Shown here piece by piece: positions 7,303-12,899 of a stretch of DNA of 12,899 nucleotides. This DNA is from Comamonadaceae bacterium (lineage in GTDB: Bacteria; Pseudomonadota; Gammaproteobacteria; Burkholderiales; Burkholderiaceae_C), in contig CANHUM010000016.1 of assembly GCA_947463845.1 (NCBI GenBank), positions 1-12,899 of the forward strand. Direction: 5' to 3'. A program made the position numbers and the translations under genes. How positions within the stretch are numbered: the first letter of the stretch is position 1; each line of letters opens with the position of its first letter. A model generated the notes under the pieces. That model did no database searches. It saw nothing but the letters and a program-made list of their open reading frames with translations, and had not been told where the DNA came from.

Positions 7303-9873
7303 ATGGAAGTGTCCCGAATTCGTGCTTTGCGCGGCCCCAATCTTTGGAGTCGTCATACCGCCATAGAAGCCATCGTGACTTGCACGCCCGATGAGCAAGG
7401 GCTCAGCCCACTGCACCCTACCGAGCAGCATTTGCGCCGCATTTTCCCCCAGGTCGGTCCGTTTGATGCCATTCGGCCAGGTTTGCCGGTGACCTTGGCT
7501 CACGCCTTGGAGAAAGTCACTTTGGGCCTGCAAATCCAAGCCGGCTGCCCCGTTTCCTTCAGTCGGACAACACCGACTGAGGAGCCTGGTGTTTACCAAG
7601 TGGTCGTTGAGTACTCCGAAGAAACTGTCGGCCTCAAAGCCTTGGAGTTGGCCGAAAAACTCTGTTACGCGGCCATCTCGGGCATGGGCTTTGACCTGGA
7701 AGCCTCCATCGCGCATTTGCACGAACTCGACGAAGACGTCCGTTTAGGGCCCTCCACCGCTGCCATCGTCGATGCCGCTTTGTCACGGGGCATCCCGGTG
7801 CGGCGACTGACCGATGGCAGCATGGTGCAGTTTGGCTGGGGCGCCAAGCAGCGGCGCATTCAAGCGGCCGAGGTCGACACCACCAGCGCCATTGCAGAAT
7901 CCATCGCCCAAGACAAGGCACTGACCAAAAGCTTACTTCATGCTGCGGGTGTGCCTGTTCCGATGGGCAAACCAGCAACCAGCCTCGAGCAGGCCTGGAA
8001 AATCGCCCATGAAATCGGTCTGCCCGTGGTGGTGAAGCCCCAGGATGGCAACCAGGGCAAAGGCGTTTCGGTCAACATTTCAGACCGGTCCGCCTTCGAC
8101 AAGGCTTATGCCACAGCTCTGCGTTATGGCGTGGTGATGGTCGAAAAATTCCTCCCGGGTCATGACTACCGCCTCCTGGTTGTCGGCAACAAACTGGTGG
8201 CAGCCTCACGCCGTGAACCACCTTTGGTGGTCGGTGATGGCAAACACACGGTCCGCCAGTTGGTGGATTTGGTCAATGCCGATCCACGCCGGGGCGATGG
8301 CCATGCCACCTCGCTGACCAAAATTCGTTTCGATGACATCGCCATCGCGCGCTTGCATGAGCAGGACCTTCAGCCCGAGTCGATTCCGGTGAAAGGGCGC
8401 CGGGTTTTGCTGCGCAACAACGCGAACTTGTCCACGGGCGGTACCGCCACCGATGTGACCGATGACGTTCACCCTGAGGTGGCCAGCCGTGCCATTGAAG
8501 CGGCGCAGATGGTAGGGTTGGACATCTGCGGCGTAGATGTGGTTTGCGAATCCATCATGCGACCCCTGGAAGAGCAAAACGGCGGCATTGTAGAAGTCAA
8601 TGCTGCGCCTGGTTTGCGCATGCACATCAGCCCCTCCTATGGCAAAGGCCGTGACGTTGGCAAAGCGGTCATCGAGCACATGTACGCCCCTGGCGACCTG
8701 GGCCGCGTCCCGGTGGTGGCCGTGACCGGCACCAATGGCAAGACGACAACCGTCCGACTGATCTCACCCCTGCTGCGCACGCAGGGACTGCGTGTGGGCA
8801 TGACCAATACCGACGGTGTTTACGTCAATGGCCGGCAAACCGATTCCGGTGACTGCAGTGGTCCACGCAGTGCACGCAATGTTCTGATGCACCCCGAAGT
8901 GGATGCTGCGGTGTTTGAAACCGCTCGCGGTGGTCTGCTGCGCGAAGGGCTGGCTTTTGACCGCTGCCAAGTGGCCGTGGTCACCAACCTGGGCACCGGT
9001 GACCACCTGGGCTTGAACTACATCACCACGCTGGAAGACCTGACCGTTGTCAAACGCGTGATCGTGCTGAATGTGGAGCCCGATGGCATGGCTGTTCTCA
9101 ATGCCAACGATCCGGCGGTCGCTGCCATGGGCCGTCACTGTCCCGGCGATGTGACCTTCTTCGCGTTGGATGCCAACCAGCCCGTGCTGGCCACACACCG
9201 GGCACAGGGTAAGCGTGTCGTCTATCTGGACAAAGGCGATATCGTTGCGCAAAAAGGCAGCCAAACCTTCCGTATTCCCTTGAGTCAAGTGCCCCTGACG
9301 CGTCATGGCCAAATTGGTTTCCAGACGGAAAACGTGCTGGCTGCAGTGGGCGCTGCTTGGGCCGTAGATATACCTTGGGAGGCCATCGCCAATGGTCTGG
9401 CCAGCTTTGTGAGTGACATCCAGGGCGTCCCTGGACGTTTCAACGTTTTCGATTACAAGGGTGCCACCCTGATTGCTGACTACGGACATAACCCGGACGC
9501 TATTCAGGCGCTGGTCCAGGCCATCGAAAATATGCCAGCCGAAAAGCGCATGGTCGTGATCAGCGGCGCGGGTGATCGACGTGACCAGGACATCCGGGAC
9601 CAAACTCAGATCCTGGGCAAAGCCTTTGACGAGGTTCTGCTGTACCAGGATGCCTGCCAACGGGGTCGTGAGGACGGCGAAGTCATTGCATTGCTGCGCG
9701 AAGGTTTGCATGGCGCGCCCAGGACCACCCATGTCCAGGATATTCAAGGCGAATTCAATGCCATCGATACCGCCTTGTCACGTCTGTCGCCTGGCGATCT
9801 GTGTCTGATCCTGATTGACCAGGTCGAGGAAGCCCTCGCCTACATCACAACCCAGGTCAAAGCGGCCCATTGA
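7303..9873 (+). CDS. cphA: Cyanophycin synthetase (CphA1), full length
   Basis: Builds multi-L-arginyl-poly-L-aspartate from Asp, Arg and ATP in the cytoplasm, where the polymer collects as granules. At 856 residues it is normal length and has all three domains. The N domain begins with LRGPNLW and has HALEK (H67, E70, K71), a changed version of the HxxEH motif seen in CphA'. The ATP-grasp domain, which adds Asp to the backbone, has K245, DGNQGKGV at 248-255 and EVNAAPGLRMH at 431-441. The Mur-ligase-like domain, which attaches Arg, has the P-loop GTNGKTTT at 476-483, ETARGG, GTGDHLG, and a complete C-terminal lobe with GRFN at 711-714, DYGHNPDA from D726 and SGAGDRRDQDI. The ATG at 7303 has AGGAA at 7289-7293, 9 nt upstream. 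It is probably co-transcribed with cphA'. The 3' end overlaps the convergent acyltransferase gene by 17 bp. Confidence 0.97.
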   Translation: MEVSRIRALRGPNLWSRHTAIEAIVTCTPDEQGLSPLHPTEQHLRRIFPQVGPFDAIRPGLPVTLAHALEKVTLGLQIQAGCPVSFSRTTPTEEPGVYQVVVEYSEETVGLKALELAEKLCYAAISGMGFDLEASIAHLHELDEDVRLGPSTAAIVDAALSRGIPVRRLTDGSMVQFGWGAKQRRIQAAEVDTTSAIAESIAQDKALTKSLLHAAGVPVPMGKPATSLEQAWKIAHEIGLPVVVKPQDGNQGKGVSVNISDRSAFDKAYATALRYGVVMVEKFLPGHDYRLLVVGNKLVAASRREPPLVVGDGKHTVRQLVDLVNADPRRGDGHATSLTKIRFDDIAIARLHEQDLQPESIPVKGRRVLLRNNANLSTGGTATDVTDDVHPEVASRAIEAAQMVGLDICGVDVVCESIMRPLEEQNGGIVEVNAAPGLRMHISPSYGKGRDVGKAVIEHMYAPGDLGRVPVVAVTGTNGKTTTVRLISPLLRTQGLRVGMTNTDGVYVNGRQTDSGDCSGPRSARNVLMHPEVDAAVFETARGGLLREGLAFDRCQVAVVTNLGTGDHLGLNYITTLEDLTVVKRVIVLNVEPDGMAVLNANDPAVAAMGRHCPGDVTFFALDANQPVLATHRAQGKRVVYLDKGDIVAQKGSQTFRIPLSQVPLTRHGQIGFQTENVLAAVGAAWAVDIPWEAIANGLASFVSDIQGVPGRFNVFDYKGATLIADYGHNPDAIQALVQAIENMPAEKRMVVISGAGDRRDQDIRDQTQILGKAFDEVLLYQDACQRGREDGEVIALLREGLHGAPRTTHVQDIQGEFNAIDTALSRLSPGDLCLILIDQVEEALAYITTQVKAAH

Positions 9874-10999
9874 GTGCCCTGGCCAGCACGGCGCTGGCCA
9901 TGAATACCGCCGCCCAAGTCAACCAGCGCCTGCCAGTGGCCGCTGGTCTTTCGACCCTTTCATACAGCACAGCCCCCGCCAGCATGGAAAGACCCAGCGC
10001 TGCCAGCATGCCCAATGTATTGGCGATCACATCTTCTGGCCACCAACGGGAGACGCCAGCATTGACCATCAAACTGACCGAAAAGTGCACCACGAAGATG
10101 CTGTAGGACACCCGAGACAACCAGCCTAACGCTTGTCGAATCGGACCCGATGTTTGGGCATGCTCATCCAACCAGACACCAGGCGCACAGGCCAGGCATA
10201 TGGCCGCAGCGCAAGCTGTTGTCACTTGCCAGCGCGCCTCAAGCCACCACGCCACTGCGCCCAACAACATCAGCACCACCGATCCGGTGAAGCGCTGATG
10301 AACTTGACGCGCCGAATGGGCGAGCCAACCCAGGCCATATGCGCCCAGAAAATACAGGTTCAAATCTTCCAGCTCGGCTTGGCGATTCCACCACCACAAA
10401 GAGGATGCCACGAGAGCAAGCCAGACAGCGCCCTGCAAAGCCCTCAAAGACAGTTGAGGCCACAGGCTCTGGGCTTTTGAAGACAACAAGAGCACCCACA
10501 AAGCCGACAGGTACAGTTGCAAGTCGATGGCCGCATACCAGACCCCTGCAGACAGTCCATCCATGCCCCACACATGCTGCAGGAAAAACACATGCGCCAC
10601 AGCTTGTCCGACCGAGGGCGGCGGTGACAAGGAGTCGTGGCTGAAAAAAGGCCGCAACAGCTCAGAGACCAATACCGTCAAGCTCAGCGCTGCCAGCAAA
10701 GGCATGGCCAATCGAAGGTAGCGCTTGCCCACCAAACCCAGACTCTTGCGTCCCGTCAAAGACCCCAGCTTGTCCAAGCTGTTGGCCGTGAGGTAACCAC
10801 CACAGACCAAAAAAACCTGGACCGCCAAACGCCCATGCTCATTCAACCAGCCGATCAAGCGTGGCCAGGCCTGGGCCACGACATCGGCCATCGGACCATA
10901 AAAGGCCAAGTGGTGAAGGACGATGAGCACACACCCCACCCCCTTGAAGACATCCAGCAACCAGGCGCGCCCGGACGCAGGGGCCAGCGGTGCTGTCAA
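9857..10999 (-). CDS. OafA/YrhL-type acyltransferase 3 family membrane protein
   Basis: Integral inner-membrane protein of 380 residues with about ten hydrophobic segments, of the family that O-acylates surface sugars, glycans or other envelope molecules. The N-terminal signature is LLDVFKGVGCVLIVLHH (residues 14-30), equivalent to the family's LDxLRGxAxxxVxxxH, with the likely catalytic histidine among H29/H30. FLVCGGYL matches the usual FFVLSGFL segment, and LSRVSYSIFVVHF lies near the C-terminus. The chosen start is TTG at 10997-10999, because GAGGGG lies 6 nt upstream and the signature follows within 15 residues. The longer frame to 11161 would overlap the upstream flavoprotein gene by about 145 bp with composition typical of a shadow. 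The target molecule cannot be read from sequence. It sits 16 nt after the nitronate monooxygenase gene, so co-transcription is likely. Confidence 0.87.
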   Translation of the reverse strand: MTAPLAPASGRAWLLDVFKGVGCVLIVLHHLAFYGPMADVVAQAWPRLIGWLNEHGRLAVQVFLVCGGYLTANSLDKLGSLTGRKSLGLVGKRYLRLAMPLLAALSLTVLVSELLRPFFSHDSLSPPPSVGQAVAHVFFLQHVWGMDGLSAGVWYAAIDLQLYLSALWVLLLSSKAQSLWPQLSLRALQGAVWLALVASSLWWWNRQAELEDLNLYFLGAYGLGWLAHSARQVHQRFTGSVVLMLLGAVAWWLEARWQVTTACAAAICLACAPGVWLDEHAQTSGPIRQALGWLSRVSYSIFVVHFSVSLMVNAGVSRWWPEDVIANTLGMLAALGLSMLAGAVLYERVERPAATGRRWLTWAAVFMASAVLARALNGPL

Positions 11000-11005
11000 G
11001 GCACA

Positions 11006-11011
11006 CCCCTC
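11006..11011 (-). promoter_or_regulatory. Shine-Dalgarno deciding the TTG start of the acyltransferase
   Basis: On the minus strand GAGGGG is followed by six bases and a TTG at 10997-10999. It lies in the short gap after the upstream flavoprotein stop. There is no ATG in frame near the conserved N-terminal signature, so this site supports a non-ATG start. Confidence 0.55.
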
Positions 11012-11015
11012 TGGA

Positions 11016-11969
11016 TCAAATGGCCAAACGCTTGCGGGCCGCTTGGTACTGGGCCTTGAACTGCGCCACCAACTCGGCCGTGCTCTGCACAGCCTGGATG
11101 GCACCGATCCCCTGACCGCAGCCCCAGATGTCTTTCCAGGCCTTTTTGGCATCGCCGCCAAAATTCATCTTGCTGGGGTCGGACTCGGGCAGGTTCTCGG
11201 GGTCCAGGCCCGCTGCGCGGATGGACGGGGCCAGATAGTTGCCATGCACACCCGTGAACAGGTTGCTGTAGACGATGTCGTCGGAATTGCAATCGACGAT
11301 GGCTTGCTTGTAGTCTTCGGCTGCGCGCGCTTCGTGCGTCGCAATGAAGGCCGAGCCAATGTAGGCGAAGTCTGCACCCATGGCCTGGGCCGCCAATATC
11401 GCGTCACCCGACGCGATCGAGCCGGACAAAGCCACCGGACCGTCAAACCACTGCCGAATCTCCTGAATCAAGGCAAATGGGCTTTTGACGCCCGCATGGC
11501 CACCGGCACCCGCGGCCACCGCAACCAAGCCATCAGCCCCCTTTTCAATCGCCTTGTGCGCGAACTTGTTGTTGATGATGTCATGCAGCACCACGCCACC
11601 ATAGCTGTGTGCGGCCTGGTTGATTTCTTCACGCGCGCCCAAAGAGGTGATGATGATCGGCACCTTGTATTTGACGCACAAGGCCATGTCGTGCTCGAGG
11701 CGGTCGTTGCTCTTGTGCACGATCTGGTTGATGGCAAAGGGGGCCGCAGGCTTGTCGGGGTTGGCGGCGTTGTAAGCAGACAAGGTCTCGGTGATTTCGG
11801 CCAGCCAGTCTTCGAGCTGCGCAGCGGGTCGGGCATTGAGCGCAGGCATGGAGCCCACCACGCCCGCTTTGCACTGCTCGATGACCAGCTTAGGGTTGCT
11901 GATGATGAACAAAGGCGATGCAATGACAGGGAATGGCAGGTTCGCCAGGACGGGGGGCAATTTAGACAT
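11016..11969 (-). CDS. Nitronate monooxygenase family protein (2-nitropropane dioxygenase-like, FMN)
   Basis: FMN-dependent TIM-barrel flavoprotein of 317 residues, cytoplasmic. Enzymes of this family oxidise alkyl nitronates such as propionate 3-nitronate; related members are enoyl reductases, so the substrate is uncertain. Visible motifs are FPVIASPLF near the N-terminus, AAGAGGHAG at 152-160 (H158 is the likely active-site histidine), ALSGSIASGDAI at 180-191 with the phosphate-binding loop, and IGSAFIATHEA at 204-214, the family's typical segment. Length is normal. The ATG has a strong GAGGAG SD (11975-11980) 5 nt upstream. It lies 33 nt downstream of the acyl-CoA dehydrogenase gene and 16 nt before the acyltransferase gene, all on the minus strand, which suggests one operon. 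The pairing with an acyl-CoA dehydrogenase suggests a part in acyl or small-acid oxidation, which is an inference. Confidence 0.93.
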   Translation of the reverse strand: MSKLPPVLANLPFPVIASPLFIISNPKLVIEQCKAGVVGSMPALNARPAAQLEDWLAEITETLSAYNAANPDKPAAPFAINQIVHKSNDRLEHDMALCVKYKVPIIITSLGAREEINQAAHSYGGVVLHDIINNKFAHKAIEKGADGLVAVAAGAGGHAGVKSPFALIQEIRQWFDGPVALSGSIASGDAILAAQAMGADFAYIGSAFIATHEARAAEDYKQAIVDCNSDDIVYSNLFTGVHGNYLAPSIRAAGLDPENLPESDPSKMNFGGDAKKAWKDIWGCGQGIGAIQAVQSTAELVAQFKAQYQAARKRLAI

Positions 11970-12002
11970 GGGGTCTCCTCAAAATTATTGTTGGAATCAA
12001 TT

Positions 12003-12899
12003 TCAGAACGCGTCGAGTGCCATCGCGATCACGCTGCCTGAACCTTCCACGATGCTGTCGCGGATGCCGGGGGCTTTGGACAAGATGTGGTCGGCATAAA
12101 AACGTGCAGTGGTGACTTTGGCGGCCATGAAGGAGGCGTCTTGCGCCTGCGCCTCGGGCGTGAGGGCCACCAGCAAAGCGCGCCCCATTTGCCAGCCCGC
12201 CATCAGGTTGCCCGCCAGCATGAGGTAAGGCACGCTGCCTGCAAATACATCGTTGGGATGCGCTTTGGTGTTGCCCGCCACAAAGTCGACCACGTCCACA
12301 AAAGCTTCGCGTGCGGCTTTGAGGCGCTTGGCCACGGCCTGCGCGTCGGCGTTGCCAGAAGCCGCCAATTCGCTTTCGGTCTGGGCCACTTGCGCCGCCA
12401 AGGCCTTGGCTGTTTGACCGCCGTCACGGGCGGTCTTGCGGCCCACCAAGTCATTGGCCTGGATGGCGGTCGTGCCTTCGTAAATGGTCAAGATCTTGGC
12501 ATCGCGGTAGTACTGCGCGGCACCCGTTTCTTCGATGAAACCCATGCCGCCATGCACCTGTACGCCCAAGCTGGTGACTTCCAGGCTCATCTCGGTGCTG
12601 TAGCCCTTGACCAGCGGAACCATGAACTCGTAGAACGCAGCGTTTTGCTTGCGCACTTCGGCATCAGGATGGTGGTGCGACGCGTCGTAAGCCGCAGCGG
12701 CCGTCGTGGCCATGGCGCGGCAGCCTTCGGTGTAGGCGCGCATGGTCATGAGCATGCGGCGCACGTCGGGGTGGTGAATGATCGGGCCTGCCGAGGGCAA
12801 GCTGCCGTCAACCGGGCGGCTTTGCACGCGGTCGCGGGCGTACTGCACGGCGCGCTGGTAAGAGCGCTCGGCAATCGCAATGCCTTGCACGCCCACCGC
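12003..12899 (-). CDS. Acyl-CoA dehydrogenase with extra C-terminal domain (DmdC-like), C-terminal half; 5' end beyond the window
   Basis: FAD-dependent enzyme that introduces an alpha,beta double bond into an acyl-CoA, passing electrons to ETF. 298 residues are visible; the frame runs off the window at 12899, and TGA is at 12003-12005. The fragment holds the helical C-terminal catalytic domain. VHGGMGF and RDAKILTIYEGTTAIQ are diagnostic, and the glutamate of YEGTT (about visible residue 141) is the expected catalytic base. After that comes a further helical region of about 150 residues, which fits the long (about 600-residue) subgroup that includes 3-methylthiopropanoyl-CoA dehydrogenase DmdC. 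Most annotated members of this subgroup have unproven substrates, so methylthiopropanoyl-CoA activity should not be assumed. It probably heads or continues an operon with the nitronate monooxygenase-family gene 33 nt downstream. Confidence 0.93.
   Translation of the reverse strand, partial: AVGVQGIAIAERSYQRAVQYARDRVQSRPVDGSLPSAGPIIHHPDVRRMLMTMRAYTEGCRAMATTAAAAYDASHHHPDAEVRKQNAAFYEFMVPLVKGYSTEMSLEVTSLGVQVHGGMGFIEETGAAQYYRDAKILTIYEGTTAIQANDLVGRKTARDGGQTAKALAAQVAQTESELAASGNADAQAVAKRLKAAREAFVDVVDFVAGNTKAHPNDVFAGSVPYLMLAGNLMAGWQMGRALLVALTPEAQAQDASFMAAKVTTARFYADHILSKAPGIRDSIVEGSGSVIAMALDAF

Noticed and set aside
8764..9747. Open frame of 327 codons on the minus strand
   Set aside because: It is antisense to the CphA1 Mur domain and has no recognisable domain.
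10997..11161. Longer acyltransferase start at 11161
   Set aside because: It would overlap the end of the monooxygenase gene in another frame by about 145 bp, and the added residues are Arg/Pro/Ser-rich shadow sequence. The TTG with GAGGGG fits better.
10923..12041. Open frame of 372 codons on the plus strand
   Set aside because: It lies opposite the nitronate monooxygenase-family gene and parts of its neighbours; the minus-strand protein has clear FMN-enzyme motifs and a strong SD.

Overview
The window is high-GC and densely packed DNA that looks like a betaproteobacterial chromosome, most likely Burkholderiales (Comamonadaceae-like). The evidence is the style of the proteins: a DnaJ tail, a twin cyanophycin-synthetase locus with a DUF1854/ABC pair, and a DmdC-type acyl-CoA dehydrogenase. 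No RNA genes, insertion sequences, CRISPR arrays or phage genes were seen.

Layout. (1) 1-546 (+): C-terminal part of the chaperone DnaJ, cut by the window edge. (2) 547-793: a gene-poor gap holding two tandem copies of a 56-bp hairpin element with a strongly conserved 30-nt loop. (3) 794-2158 (+): a metallo-beta-lactamase/beta-CASP nuclease of the CPSF73/Ysh1 type. (4) 2165-4920 (-): a DUF1854 protein and, upstream of it in the same operon, an unusual ABC exporter with an N-terminal PH-like domain and a zinc ribbon. (5) 4921-5096: a divergent intergenic region carrying an inverted repeat. (6) 5097-9873 (+): two consecutive cyanophycin-synthetase genes, a short CphA2-like form (cphA') and a full-length CphA1. 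(7) 9857-12899 (-): an OafA-type acyltransferase, a nitronate monooxygenase-family flavoprotein, and the C-terminal half of an acyl-CoA dehydrogenase, probably co-transcribed.

The core of interest is the divergent block 2165-9873. Cyanophycin is a multi-Arg-poly-Asp storage polymer. CphA1 adds Asp with its ATP-grasp domain and Arg with its Mur-ligase-like domain, and both nucleotide-binding motifs are intact here. The preceding paralogue CphA' lacks the Mur P-loop lysine and the whole Mur C-terminal lobe, and has changes in its ATP-grasp loop. It nevertheless keeps an intact HxxEH metal-site motif in its N domain, where CphA1 reads HxxEK. I infer a possible division of labour: CphA' could supply primers or process chains by hydrolysis, or polymerise dipeptides, while CphA1 does the main polymerisation. 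The ABC exporter and its coupled DUF1854 partner point to an unexplained transport or envelope step linked to cyanophycin. No cyanophycinase or isoaspartyl dipeptidase gene is in the window.
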